Source of the DNA: Chitinophaga flava
GTDB taxonomy: Bacteria; Bacteroidota; Bacteroidia; Chitinophagales; Chitinophagaceae
DNA length: 64,000 bases
Assembly: GCF_003308995.1 (NCBI RefSeq)
Contig: NZ_QFFJ01000002.1
Span: forward strand, 2,232,001 to 2,296,000
Reading direction: 5' to 3'
Part shown: positions 41,275 to 50,061 of the stretch, piece after piece
How the letters are laid out: every line of letters starts with the position of its first letter
How positions within the stretch are numbered: position 1 is the first letter of the stretch
Program-made: the position numbers and the translations under genes
The notes under the pieces: model-generated
The model's input: the letters and a program-made list of their open reading frames with translations, nothing else
Database searches by the model: none
Told to the model about the DNA's origin: nothing

Positions 41275-42498
41275 ATGAAGTTTGAAAAAATACATAACCA
41301 GGGGCAGGCGCAGCTTTTTCAGAGCAGGTATCTGGAGATGCTGACCAAAACCCATCCAGCGGTTATTTTTGGGATGTACCTGCCAGTGATCGGTTATATG
41401 TTGTATTACAGCTACACGGTATTGGGGTATTCCTTTTTACGGATAATGATGACCTTCCTGGTGGCAATGTTTAGCTGGACTTTGTTTGAATACATTATAC
41501 ACCGTTTTATTTTCCACCTGATCAGTGATAGTCCAGCTGTGAAGCGCGTGGTATATACGTTGCATGGTAACCATCACGAATATCCGCGGGATAAACAACG
41601 TTTGTTTATGCCACCGGTGCCGAGTGTGCTCATCGCTACTGTTGTATTCACCGTTTTCTATATCTTCCTGAAGAACAATGCTTTTATGTTTTTCCCTGGC
41701 TTTGTGTCGGGATACTTATTATACGGAAGCATGCACTATGCCATTCACGCCTGGGCTCCGCCTTTTAAGTGGATGAAGCCACTATGGAGAAATCACCATC
41801 TGCACCATTACAAGAATGACGAACTGGGATTTGGTGTCAGTTCGACACTATGGGACCGGGTGTTTCGCACGATGTTTAGTGGTTGCGTAGCTCTTCTCCT
41901 GGTACAGCCGGTTTTCGCTCATCAGTCGGCTGAAAGCGATTACAAGCTGGTGAAAAGGAATAAGTCCATCTCTCTTTATGAGAGATGGCTGCCCGCGGGA
42001 GAGAATGAAGAGCGTGTAAGAGAGATAAAAGCGGTGTTTACCGTAAAATCTGATGTGCAGGCGGTGGCCAGGTTATTGACAGACCAGCAACAGGGCGTGG
42101 TGTGGAACGTCCGCGCCAGGATTTATCGGGTGCTGCCCATGGTGGAAAGCCGTGAATGGGTTACCTATCTGAAATATAATATCCCATGGCCCTTTGGTGA
42201 TCAGGATTGTTGCCTGTTGTTTCATCTGAAAGCCCATCCCTATAATGAACGTTCCGGGGAAATCAGCTTTGAGAGCACGCTCAGTAACCGGTTTCCGGTC
42301 ACTGATAATGTGACCCGCATCACCGGTACCCATGGCCGGTGGCTGATGGAAGATCTCGGCGATAACGGTATGCAGATCACTTATACCATCACTACCAACC
42401 GCAGCGCCAGAATACCCAGGTGGGTATCAGACCCGATCGTCCGAAACAATATGTTTGAAACCATGTCTACCTTCAGAAGCATACTGGAAAAACGTTGA
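41275..42498 (+). CDS. fatty acid/sterol hydroxylase fused to a START-like domain
   Basis: 407 residues. Residues 1-200 are a di-iron membrane hydroxylase with clusters 'HRFIFH' (76-81), 'HGNHH' (97-101), 'HYAIH' (154-158) and 'HHLHH' (174-178), ending 'LWDRVFRTM' where stand-alone family members normally stop. Residues 201-215 read 'FSGCVALLLVQPVFA', which looks like an embedded signal peptide, and 220-407 is a START-like lipid-binding domain ('YKLVKRNKSISLYERWLP', 'WPFGDQDCCLLFHLKA'). The N-terminal half should hydroxylate an acyl chain or carotenoid. The junction suggests two formerly separate neighbouring genes joined by a small deletion. Confidence 0.82.
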   Translation: MKFEKIHNQGQAQLFQSRYLEMLTKTHPAVIFGMYLPVIGYMLYYSYTVLGYSFLRIMMTFLVAMFSWTLFEYIIHRFIFHLISDSPAVKRVVYTLHGNHHEYPRDKQRLFMPPVPSVLIATVVFTVFYIFLKNNAFMFFPGFVSGYLLYGSMHYAIHAWAPPFKWMKPLWRNHHLHHYKNDELGFGVSSTLWDRVFRTMFSGCVALLLVQPVFAHQSAESDYKLVKRNKSISLYERWLPAGENEERVREIKAVFTVKSDVQAVARLLTDQQQGVVWNVRARIYRVLPMVESREWVTYLKYNIPWPFGDQDCCLLFHLKAHPYNERSGEISFESTLSNRFPVTDNVTRITGTHGRWLMEDLGDNGMQITYTITTNRSARIPRWVSDPIVRNNMFETMSTFRSILEKR

Positions 42499-42606
42499 AC
42501 AGCATCCTTCCTGTTTGATTAAAAAAAGCTTAGATCTCTCACCTGGCCCCATTCTTATCGTTTTTATACTTATCTTGTCTGTGCATCACTGTAAAAAACA
42601 AATGTC

Positions 42607-43020
42607 ATGGAAGAAAAAAAGTATGAACTGATACCCTACATTACTTTCGGGGGCAATTGCGAAGAAGCATTGAATTTTTATGCCACGGTTCTTGGAGGCA
42701 CGTTTAAAATCTGGACCCGCTACGATCATCCTGCTATGAATGCTCCGGAAGCATACCGTGATAAGGTGTTGCATGCGAGGCTGCAGTTTAATGGTTTGGC
42801 TATCTACGCCAGCGATATATTTCCCGGAAAGGAATCAAAGAAAAACAGTGGTGACGTCTCTTTGTCTTTAACATTCCCCGATTCTGCAACGGCACAGAAA
42901 GTATTTGACCAGCTGGCTGAAGGAGGGGAGGTTGGAGTACCTTTTGGTAAACAGTTCTGGGGCGAGTGGCATGGCAATCTGACCGATAAATACGGTATTA
43001 AATGGATGGTTAACAGCTGA
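42607..43020 (+). CDS. VOC-family protein (PhnB-like)
   Basis: 137 residues: 'LIPYITFGGNCEEALNFYATVLGG' (in parts) and 'DKVLHARLQFNGLAIYASD' and the C-terminal 'WGNLTDKYGIKWMV'-like block identify the PhnB/DUF1338-like glyoxalase subgroup. These proteins have the paired beta-alpha-beta fold of glyoxalase/bleomycin-resistance enzymes; most have no known substrate. It stands alone between a hydroxylase fusion and a convergent VOC gene. Confidence 0.85.
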   Translation: MEEKKYELIPYITFGGNCEEALNFYATVLGGTFKIWTRYDHPAMNAPEAYRDKVLHARLQFNGLAIYASDIFPGKESKKNSGDVSLSLTFPDSATAQKVFDQLAEGGEVGVPFGKQFWGEWHGNLTDKYGIKWMVNS

Positions 43021-43092
43021 TCATCTTGCTATAAAAAGACTGGCCCGGGTATGAACCCGGTGCTCTCATCTCATTCAACTTAATCTAATTTA

Positions 43093-43113
43093 GCCCAGGG
43101 CTTCAGCCCTGGG
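43093..43113. repeat. third copy of the GCCCAGGGCT palindrome
   Basis: GCCCAGGGCT-tc-AGCCCTGGG; it overlaps the stop codon of the VOC gene at 43103. Same sequence family as the pair at 34279-34377. Confidence 0.75.
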
Positions 43114-43489
43114 AAATCTGTGATAGGGAAATCAGATTCCCGCAGTTATCTTCGAACACGGCTTCCATGCCCCAGTCCGTTTTGGTAGGCGGTTTACGGA
43201 AAATGACACCTTTGGCGCTCAGCCTGGCATAGTCATCTTCCAGCGTTTGAGTGCCCATTACGATAATGGGGATGCCTGCTGCGTATAGCCCTTGCTGATA
43301 GGCTTTTGAAATAGGGTGATCGGAGGGTTCCAATAGCAGCGCAGGGCCGTCCGGTGCTTCGGGTGATACCACAACAGCCAGCATTGCTTCCGGTACAAAT
43401 ATCTTTTTAAGAAACCCAAGTGTTTCGGTATAATGTTTAAAGGCTTCTAACGGGTCGTTTACATAAACCCCTGTCATGGCTATTTTCAT
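43103..43489 (-). CDS. VOC-family protein (glyoxalase-like)
   Basis: 128 residues: 'MTGVYVNDPLEAFKHYTETLGF' and 'AVFEDNCGNLISLSQ' are the paired half-domains of the VOC fold, in the form common among small glyoxalase/bleomycin-resistance-like proteins. The C-terminal residues 'ISQG' are encoded in the palindromic repeat, so its 3' end may have been altered by the repeat. It is 10 bp downstream of the DUF4199 gene on the same strand, so the two are likely co-transcribed. Confidence 0.83.
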   Translation of the reverse strand: MKIAMTGVYVNDPLEAFKHYTETLGFLKKIFVPEAMLAVVVSPEAPDGPALLLEPSDHPISKAYQQGLYAAGIPIIVMGTQTLEDDYARLSAKGVIFRKPPTKTDWGMEAVFEDNCGNLISLSQISQG

Positions 43490-43499
43490 ATCAATGATT

Positions 43500-44048
43500 T
43501 TAGTAGTGAGTGATCATGGTGGAGGTATCATTACCTTTCCGGCGTTTTAAGATCATAGCACTGATTAGGGTGACAGCCAGTCCTACGGGCAATACTTCCG
43601 AATAGGTGATGATAATGACCCACAGCGGATTTTTATACAGCTCCCTGAAATGTTCTATTTCCTGTAATCTTTCCTGAAGCGTGACCGGGTTGGGATGGGC
43701 TTCACGGGCTTCTTTCAGCATATGTGCGCTGTATTTATCCATGAAGTCGGGAATAAACAGATAGTAGTCTATGAGCCATATCACAACATAAACGGTGGCA
43801 GCTATCAGTGATATCAACAGCCCTATTTTCAAAGCTTTCCAGAAGGAGATAACGCCGTTGTTGTATTTATCCCTGAAGTTTTTTATGCCCACAAATACAA
43901 AAGAGAAAGCGGCCAGCATCCCGGCATAACCGAGCACCATATTCCCTTTGAAGTTGGGATCATTATAACACCATAATGTGGAGACGACCATCATCAGGCT
44001 GATAATGGCACCTGCAATCAAGCCAAAAACAAGCACATTTTTTTTCAT
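43500..44048 (-). CDS. DUF4199 membrane protein
   Basis: About 182 residues with four membrane helices: 'NVLVFGLIAGAIISLMMVVS', 'GYAGMLAAFSFVFVGIKNFRD' and 'ISFWKALKIGLLISLIAATVYV' (in parts) match DUF4199, a Bacteroidota family of unknown function. The ATG at 44048 is preferred; the longer TTG start would lie at the transcription start suggested by CATCTTTG (44077-44070). It is probably co-transcribed with the VOC gene downstream. Confidence 0.83.
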   Translation of the reverse strand: MKKNVLVFGLIAGAIISLMMVVSTLWCYNDPNFKGNMVLGYAGMLAAFSFVFVGIKNFRDKYNNGVISFWKALKIGLLISLIAATVYVVIWLIDYYLFIPDFMDKYSAHMLKEAREAHPNPVTLQERLQEIEHFRELYKNPLWVIIITYSEVLPVGLAVTLISAMILKRRKGNDTSTMITHY

Positions 44049-44195
44049 CTGTGTAATTTTGTAGATATCCAAAGATGCCGGACCTGCCTCATTTTTTGTC
44101 TATATGATGTGCCACTTCATGCGTGCTGTTTAAACATTTTCTGTGATCATAAAGTTATCATATTTAGGTTACAGCACCTATGCCTGGCACAGTCA

Positions 44196-44414
44196 TTATT
44201 TTTCCTTTGCCAGGGTGAGTCCTTGCTCCTGCAGGGCTTCCTTAATCCTGGTGATGGCGTTGGGACCCATGCCGTGCAGTTGTAGCAGCGTGGATTCGGA
44301 GACCTTCGATAACTGTTCCAGCGAGGTGTATCCTGCATTGTGGAGCGCACGTAATGCCGGTGAAGCCAGTTTGGGCAGTGTGTTAGCAGCTGGTGGCGTT
44401 GATTTTTTTCGCAT
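44196..44414 (-). CDS. RNA polymerase alpha-CTD-like helix-hairpin-helix protein
   Basis: About 72 residues from the ATG at 44414. 'SPALRALHNAGYTSLEQLSK' and 'LLQLHGMGPNAITRIKEAL' form the two helix-hairpin-helix motifs of the RpoA C-terminal domain fold. Such free-standing copies are common in Bacteroidota and are annotated as DNA-binding proteins; a role in transcription is plausible but unproven. Single-gene unit. Confidence 0.78.
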   Translation of the reverse strand: MRKKSTPPAANTLPKLASPALRALHNAGYTSLEQLSKVSESTLLQLHGMGPNAITRIKEALQEQGLTLAKEK

Positions 44415-44550
44415 ATGTGACGAGTGTGGATGATTAAATTTACAATGATATTGTAACATTTGCCAGGTGTGATACGTCAACTATGGGTAAAATAACAACA
44501 TACATAACTTTAAAAAATTACATTTGCGCACAGCTAAATTTTATTTTCCT

Positions 44551-45444
44551 ATGAACAGACGTACTGTTATCGCATTGCCACTCGTTTGCCTGACACTCCA
44601 GAGCCAGCCGCTTTTCAGCCGGGAGAAGAATGTTTTCATTACTCCGGCGCTGGCCGTATCAGCGGTGGCCGCTGACGGTATCCAACAGGGAAAACCGGCC
44701 CAGCAGGTCTCTTATGGCCAGGGAATCGAGCTCATTGTAAAAGGGCTGGGCCTCAATATTGACAACATCCGGTTTATCAAAGAACCCAAAGCGACCGATT
44801 ACTGCACTAATGCAGATAACAAGGCTTCTTATGCACAAGCGGTGATCATTGCCGCCAATAATGGTATCACGCTGGCCCGCAGCCAGCGTTTTAATGTGCC
44901 CATGACCCGTGAACAGTTTGCCATAGCGCTGGAAGAAGGTATCGAACACACAGGGCCATACCCCGTGAATATGATGTGGATCAATATCAAAGATGCTGCT
45001 GCCTTCACTACTAAAGGGAAAGGCGACAATGCTGTACAAAACCTGATCAAATTTGGTGTGGTAGCGCTGGAGAACGGTAGTTTCCGTCCAAAAGCCAACA
45101 TTACAGCGAAAGAAGCTGAAGCCATGGTGAAAAAAGCAGCCGCTTTTGTACAGTCTTTTAAAGAGCGCCAGGGCGGCAACCAGGAAAAGGAAACAGTGTC
45201 TTTCACCACTACACCCGTGAATACAAACGTCAACAGTGTTGTTGTTTCCCGGGGCAGCAAACCTAATTCAGGTTACCAGATAACCATCACAGCTATTGAC
45301 TTTGCCGAAAACGGTACTGCTACCGTGCACTACAAACTCACAAATCCGGCACCGGACAAAATGTATATGCAGGTGATCACAGAACCTAAAGCTGAAACAT
45401 TTGTATCTGTTGCTTATAAGGTGACCTTACAGGAGGATAAGTAA
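44551..45444 (+). CDS. secreted protein with SLH-like and PrcB C-terminal domains
   Basis: About 297 residues from the ATG at 44551, with a signal peptide. A middle region ('MTREQFAIALEEGI', 'LIKFGVVALENGSFRPKANITAKEAEAM' in parts) resembles S-layer homology repeats, and the C-terminus 'SRGSKPNSGYQITITAIDF' with 'VHYKLTNPAPDKMYMQVITEP' (in parts) is the PrcB-type domain found in subunits of surface protease complexes. The -7 element TACATTTG at 44519-44526 supports the start. Role unknown, probably extracytoplasmic binding or scaffolding. Confidence 0.75.
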   Translation: MNRRTVIALPLVCLTLQSQPLFSREKNVFITPALAVSAVAADGIQQGKPAQQVSYGQGIELIVKGLGLNIDNIRFIKEPKATDYCTNADNKASYAQAVIIAANNGITLARSQRFNVPMTREQFAIALEEGIEHTGPYPVNMMWINIKDAAAFTTKGKGDNAVQNLIKFGVVALENGSFRPKANITAKEAEAMVKKAAAFVQSFKERQGGNQEKETVSFTTTPVNTNVNSVVVSRGSKPNSGYQITITAIDFAENGTATVHYKLTNPAPDKMYMQVITEPKAETFVSVAYKVTLQEDK

Positions 45445-45455
45445 GTTTTTTTCCG

Positions 45456-45513
45456 TTGAGCAGCATCGCGTGTTTTACGAACAATTGTTTGTAAAACACG
45501 CGATGCTGCTCAA
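45456..45513. terminator. very long perfect hairpin between convergent genes
   Basis: A 23-bp perfect stem beginning TTGAGCAGCATCGCG; the 12-nt loop contains AACAATTGTT, itself palindromic, so the whole 58 bp is nearly one palindrome. It probably terminates the PrcB-type gene. Confidence 0.65.
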
Positions 45514-45594
45514 TGGTCATATGCAGGACCTGATAAAACTTCATCAGTAATTTTTAAGAAAGCACCAGTATATTTTTCCCCGGCTGGTGAATCC

Positions 45595-46413
45595 TTACAG
45601 AAATAGATCTGGCTGTAACCTGCCACCAGGTGTCACGGCGTAATGGGCCAGATCGGTAATACCTTCTGCTTTTAATACCGCCTCATCTATAAAGTTATTG
45701 CCGGTGCAGGAAGCGGCCGGTTTATCCAGTATATAGTATGCTGCGTCGGCCATGATAGCGGGCTTGCGGCTAACTTTTATAATTGCGTCGCCTCCCAGCA
45801 GGTTTTTGATAGCGGCTGTAGCAATGGTTGTTGCCGGCCACAGGGAGTTGGCAGCGATGCCATAGGATTTCAGCTCTTCGGCCCATCCCAGGGTGAGCAT
45901 GCTCATATTGTATTTGCTGATCGTATAGGCCACGTGTGGCCCCAGCCATTGTGGTGTAATGTTTACAGGCGGAGACAGAGTGAGGATATGCGGATTGTTG
46001 CCTTTTTTCAGGTAGGGTATACAATGTTGGGTGACCAGAAAAGTACCTCTTACATTGATATCATACATGAGGTCGAAACGTTTGGCGGGCGTTTGTTCGG
46101 TGTTGGTGAGCTGTATGGCGGAGGCGTTATTGATCACAACGTCTATACCACCGAAAGTGTCTGCAGCTTTTTGAACAGCCTGTTGTATCTGGGCTTCATC
46201 GCGGATATCTACCTGTATGGGCAGGGCTTTGCCTCCGGCGCTTTCTACAGCAGCGGCTACAGAGAAGATGGTGCCTCCAAGGCGTGGATCTTCTTCCACG
46301 CTTTTGGCAGCGATAACGATATTGGCGCCGGCAGCAGCGAGTTTGAGGGCAATGGCTTCACCGATGCCTCTGCTGGCCCCGGTAATAAAAATAGTGCGGT
46401 TTTGAAAGGTCAT
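45595..46413 (-). CDS. short-chain dehydrogenase (HSDL2-like)
   Basis: 272 residues: 'FITGASRGIGEAIALKL' (nucleotide binding), 'DVVINNASAIQL', and 'YTISKYN' with the catalytic Tyr and Lys. The 'GANIVIAAKSVEEDPRLGGTI' stretch (in parts) and the absence of an SCP2 tail match bacterial relatives of HSDL2. It should oxidise or reduce a hydroxyacyl or lipid-type alcohol with NADP(H). It lies divergent from the ABC operon. Confidence 0.88.
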   Translation of the reverse strand: MTFQNRTIFITGASRGIGEAIALKLAAAGANIVIAAKSVEEDPRLGGTIFSVAAAVESAGGKALPIQVDIRDEAQIQQAVQKAADTFGGIDVVINNASAIQLTNTEQTPAKRFDLMYDINVRGTFLVTQHCIPYLKKGNNPHILTLSPPVNITPQWLGPHVAYTISKYNMSMLTLGWAEELKSYGIAANSLWPATTIATAAIKNLLGGDAIIKVSRKPAIMADAAYYILDKPAASCTGNNFIDEAVLKAEGITDLAHYAVTPGGRLQPDLFL

Positions 46414-46609
46414 ATGATGCTGCTTTTGGTGAAATGATATTTTTTATCTGCCGGCGATTGGCCGCCGACCTTTCTTAAATATACCCCAGACTCGATAAAC
46501 TACCATGTAAATTTTTTTTTGCCGGACCATTTTGCAGAACATTTTACCCCATATGCAGAAAAAGCAGCCGGAATCACAAAGCAGCCGCCCGCCGTGCTGA
46601 CGGGCCGCC

Positions 46610-46617
46610 TATTTTTG
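46610..46617 (+). promoter_or_regulatory. promoter -7 element of the ABC operon
   Basis: TATTTTTG matches TAnnTTTG, 23 bp before the ATG of the ATPase gene. Confidence 0.55.
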
Positions 46618-46640
46618 AGCCTGTTATCTTTTATCTGAAT

Positions 46641-47549
46641 ATGAATTACGCACTTGAAGCTCACCAACTCAGCTACCGTTTTTCCTCCAGGGAAACAGTG
46701 TTGCAGGATATCTGTCTGCAGGTATCGGAAGGGGCCATCTATGGTTTCCTCGGTCCTAACGGTGCCGGCAAAACGACGACGCTGCGCCTGCTGACCGGCC
46801 TGTTACGAAAACAAGCCGGCACTATCCATATCCTGGGCCTTCAGGCTGACCGGCACCGCCTGGAAGTAATGCGCCGGACAGGTTGTCTGATCGAAAGCCC
46901 TGCGATATATGAACATCTCAGTGCCATCGAAAACCTGTCTGTTCTTCAGAAAATTTATCAATGCCCGAAAGCCAACATGGGCGCAGTGTTACAAACCGTA
47001 GGACTGGGCGCGGTGGCCAACAAAAAAGCCGGACAGTTCTCCCTGGGAATGAAACAGCGGCTGGCACTGGCTATGGCCATGCTGCACCAGCCTTCCCTGC
47101 TGATACTGGACGAACCTACCAATGGACTGGACCCCAACGGCATTATTGAAATGCGTGAACTGCTGAAAAAAATCAACCGCGAACAAGGTACTACCATCAT
47201 CATCTCCAGTCATCTGTTGTCTGAAGTGGAGCGGCTGGCCACCCATATCGGTATTATCAACAAAGGCAGGATGGTATTTGAAGACAGCCTGGATGCGCTG
47301 GTATGCAGACGTCAGGAAACACAGGGATTTCTGCTGGATACGACCCATCCTGCGGCTGCGCTGCAACTGCTCAGTCACCAGCAGGTGGAGGCCCGCGCCG
47401 AAGCCGGCCGGATCAGGATACCGGCACTGCCCGAAGAGACTATTGCAGGGCTGAACAGCCTGCTGGTGCAGCACGGTATAGGCGTTTACGGTATACAGGC
47501 CGTTAAAAATGACCTGGAAACAATTTTTATGGACCTCATCAATACATAA
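46641..47549 (+). CDS. ABC transporter ATP-binding protein (BcrA/LanF type)
   Basis: 302 residues: Walker A 'GPNGAGKTT', signature 'FSLGMKQRL', Walker B 'LLILDEPTNGLDPNG'. The C-terminal extension and the variant signature resemble ATPases of bacitracin or lantibiotic immunity exporters (BcrA, LanF). It begins a tight operon: permease 3 bp downstream, then LytS-type kinase, LytTR regulator and a 2'-5' RNA ligase-like gene. The ATPase energises export or protection by the permease. Confidence 0.9.
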   Translation: MNYALEAHQLSYRFSSRETVLQDICLQVSEGAIYGFLGPNGAGKTTTLRLLTGLLRKQAGTIHILGLQADRHRLEVMRRTGCLIESPAIYEHLSAIENLSVLQKIYQCPKANMGAVLQTVGLGAVANKKAGQFSLGMKQRLALAMAMLHQPSLLILDEPTNGLDPNGIIEMRELLKKINREQGTTIIISSHLLSEVERLATHIGIINKGRMVFEDSLDALVCRRQETQGFLLDTTHPAAALQLLSHQQVEARAEAGRIRIPALPEETIAGLNSLLVQHGIGVYGIQAVKNDLETIFMDLINT

Positions 47550-47552
47550 CCT

Positions 47553-48326
47553 ATGATTGCTTATATACATAGTCTTCAAAGCGAATGGCTGAAGAAACGG
47601 CACAGCGCCGCGGCCTGGCTTACCGTTGCCGGTGGCTTGTTTGTACCCTTGTTCATGTTGTGTGTACGGTTTTATTATTTTGATCAGCTCCCGAAAACCA
47701 ATGCAGCCCCCGATATATGGGAGCAGCTCTATAATCACGCCTGGCGATATATGAGCTTCTTTCTGCTGCCAATGGGGGTGATATTGACCACCAGTCTGAT
47801 TACCCAGCTGGAGACGAGCAATAACACCTGGAAGCTGCTGCATGTAACACCACAGCGGCCCTCTATCATTTTTCTGGCCAAGCTAACCGTCATCCTGCTA
47901 ATGTTGCTGCAGTTTTTTCTGTTATTTAATATCGGTATTTATCTTACCGGCATAGTGCCCGCATTGCTGGTGCGGGATGTTCCTTTTCCCGCAGAAGCTT
48001 TCCCCTGGCTGAAATACCTGAATGGCAACTGGCAGTTTCTGATAACCTGTTTGCCGATAGTGGCGCTGCAGTATTTACTGGGGCTGCTGTACCGGAATTT
48101 CCTGTTGCCCCTCGGCGTAGGACTGGGCCTTTATATCACCGCTATGATCGTCTTTAGATGGAAATATAGTTTCATAATTCCTTACATTTATTGCGTCCTG
48201 GTGTTCAATAACAGCTTTAATCCGGTGGACCGTCCTGTGAGTATACAAGTGTTGGCTACCGGTTATTTTTTACTGTTCAGCATATTGGCATACGTGTTTT
48301 ACATCAACAAAAAAGAAAAAGGGTAA
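47553..48326 (+). CDS. ABC-2-type permease (BcrB/LanEG-like)
   Basis: 257 residues with six membrane helices, beginning 'LQSEWLKKRHSAAAWLTV', the usual start of permeases of the lantibiotic-immunity/ABC-2 group. It pairs with the ATPase gene 3 bp upstream. Such pairs expel or displace membrane-active peptides, but similar pairs also have unknown cargo. Regulation is presumably by the LytS/LytTR pair encoded next. Confidence 0.85.
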   Translation: MIAYIHSLQSEWLKKRHSAAAWLTVAGGLFVPLFMLCVRFYYFDQLPKTNAAPDIWEQLYNHAWRYMSFFLLPMGVILTTSLITQLETSNNTWKLLHVTPQRPSIIFLAKLTVILLMLLQFFLLFNIGIYLTGIVPALLVRDVPFPAEAFPWLKYLNGNWQFLITCLPIVALQYLLGLLYRNFLLPLGVGLGLYITAMIVFRWKYSFIIPYIYCVLVFNNSFNPVDRPVSIQVLATGYFLLFSILAYVFYINKKEKG

Positions 48327-48342
48327 AACAACAGTAACTGCT

Positions 48343-49392
48343 ATGAAAAAATCCGCAGTCATTCTTTTACATACGGGCTACTGGCTACTGTATTATCTGC
48401 TCATACTTTGTTTTGCGCTGGTGGTTATCAAAGGAGGCATATTATCATGGGAACTGGCAGGCATCTTTATGATGCCTCCGATAGCTATCTTCTGTTTTGC
48501 ACCGGGGTTCCTGGGGTTCTATACTTTTTATACGGTATTGTTTGACCGGTATCTTAATAAACAAAGGATAGGAGTACTCTGTATCGCTGCTGTGGTGGCG
48601 GCTCTGACTATCGGCACACTGGTCACCTGTTTTTTATTACCCTGGAACAACCGAATGACTTTGCAACAGGACCTGACCATGGCTTTGCTGTTGTCTTGTC
48701 TGGCTGCCATACATGGTGTGATCGGCCTGGTCATGAAAGGTTTTGTCAGCTGGTACGGGGATATCAAACTAAAAGAAGAACTGAATAAAAAGAACTTCGA
48801 TATCTCCATGGCACTGATCAAAGCACAGATCAACCCACACTTTCTTTTTAATACGATCAATAATATTGATGTACTGATATCCAAAGATGCAGAAAGAGCT
48901 TCCCTGTATCTCAACCAGTTGTCGGGTATTATGCGTTTTATGTTGTACGAAGCGAGGGCGGAACAGATCCCGCTTTCGCGGGAACTGATGTATATTGATC
49001 AGTATATCGCGCTGCAACGGATACGCTCGTCCAATGCCAGTTATGTGACCTATCAGGTAGAAGGGGAGCCTGGCAACCGGATGATTGCCCCTATGCTTTT
49101 AATTTCCTATATAGAGAATGCTTTCAAACATGCAGAACATAAAAAAGCAGAAGATGCCATTCATATTCATTTGCAGATAACGCCGGAGCGTCTGGTATTT
49201 AGCTGCCGTAATCTGTACAGTGCGCAACCAGCTATCAGACAAGAACACAACGGGTTAGGCAATGAGCTGTTGCAAAGAAGACTGACATTATTGTATCCCG
49301 GGTGCCATCAGCTCCATATTACCCGTGAACAAGGCATTTATCAAGTAAACCTGATATTGGAAACACATGAAGATCAACTGCATCATTGTTGA
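48343..49392 (+). CDS. LytS-type sensor histidine kinase
   Basis: 349 residues with four N-terminal membrane helices and no separate input domain, followed by the His_kinase (PF06580) phosphoacceptor 'AQINPHFLFNTINNID' with His166 and an ATP-binding 'MLLISYIENAFKHAEHKK' region. It probably senses membrane stress or the transporter state, as in Bce-type systems. Its 3' end overlaps the LytTR regulator gene by 26 bp, so they are translationally coupled. Confidence 0.9.
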   Translation: MKKSAVILLHTGYWLLYYLLILCFALVVIKGGILSWELAGIFMMPPIAIFCFAPGFLGFYTFYTVLFDRYLNKQRIGVLCIAAVVAALTIGTLVTCFLLPWNNRMTLQQDLTMALLLSCLAAIHGVIGLVMKGFVSWYGDIKLKEELNKKNFDISMALIKAQINPHFLFNTINNIDVLISKDAERASLYLNQLSGIMRFMLYEARAEQIPLSRELMYIDQYIALQRIRSSNASYVTYQVEGEPGNRMIAPMLLISYIENAFKHAEHKKAEDAIHIHLQITPERLVFSCRNLYSAQPAIRQEHNGLGNELLQRRLTLLYPGCHQLHITREQGIYQVNLILETHEDQLHHC

Positions 49393-50053
49393 AGATGAGC
49401 CCCTGGCATTGGAACGGGTGAGGGGCTATGTAGAAAAGCTGCCTTATCTGCAGCTGATGGGTACATTTGATAACGGTATCGATGCAATGGTATTTCTGCG
49501 GCTGCATCCGGTACAACTGATTCTGCTGGATATCAACATCGGCGGGATTTCAGGCATACAGCTGCTGGAGGCGGCCAATGCCAGTTGCGAAGTAGTACTG
49601 ATCACGGCTTACGAAGAATATGCTATCAAAGGTTATGAGCTGAATGTAACCGATTATTTGCTGAAGCCTTACACCTTTGATCGTTTTATGCAGGCCATAG
49701 ACAAAGTGCTGCATAATCTGTCGCGTCAGGCGCCGGCAGTGTCTTCCTTTATCTTCATAAAAACGTCGTGGCGGCTGGAAAAAGTGGTGCTCGACGATAT
49801 TCTCTATATAGAAGGTAAAAGGGACTACCGTAAAGTATATACGCTGCATAAGCAGATCATGACTTTGCAGCCCTTTGGCTGGTTCGAACAGGAACTGCCA
49901 CCAGCGCAGGTTTGCCGTGTCCACAAATCATATATGGTCGCCATCAGCAAAATAGACAGCATAGAACGCGATGGTATCCGTATTGCCGGTATTACCATTC
50001 CTGTTTCAGAGACCTATAAAAAAGATTTTTTTGCATTGATCACCCGCGGGTAG
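49367..50053 (+). CDS. LytTR-family response regulator
   Basis: 228 residues: receiver domain with 'IIVEDEPLALERV', phosphoacceptor Asp55 in 'LILLDINI', 'LITAYEEYAIKGYE' and 'LLKP', then a LytTR DNA-binding domain (~125-228; 'VVLDDILYIEGKRDYRKVYT', 'FCRVHKSYMVAI'-like block). It is the partner of the overlapping kinase gene and likely regulates the ABC operon. Confidence 0.9.
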   Translation: MKINCIIVEDEPLALERVRGYVEKLPYLQLMGTFDNGIDAMVFLRLHPVQLILLDINIGGISGIQLLEAANASCEVVLITAYEEYAIKGYELNVTDYLLKPYTFDRFMQAIDKVLHNLSRQAPAVSSFIFIKTSWRLEKVVLDDILYIEGKRDYRKVYTLHKQIMTLQPFGWFEQELPPAQVCRVHKSYMVAISKIDSIERDGIRIAGITIPVSETYKKDFFALITRG

Positions 50054-50061
50054 TTTTGCAT

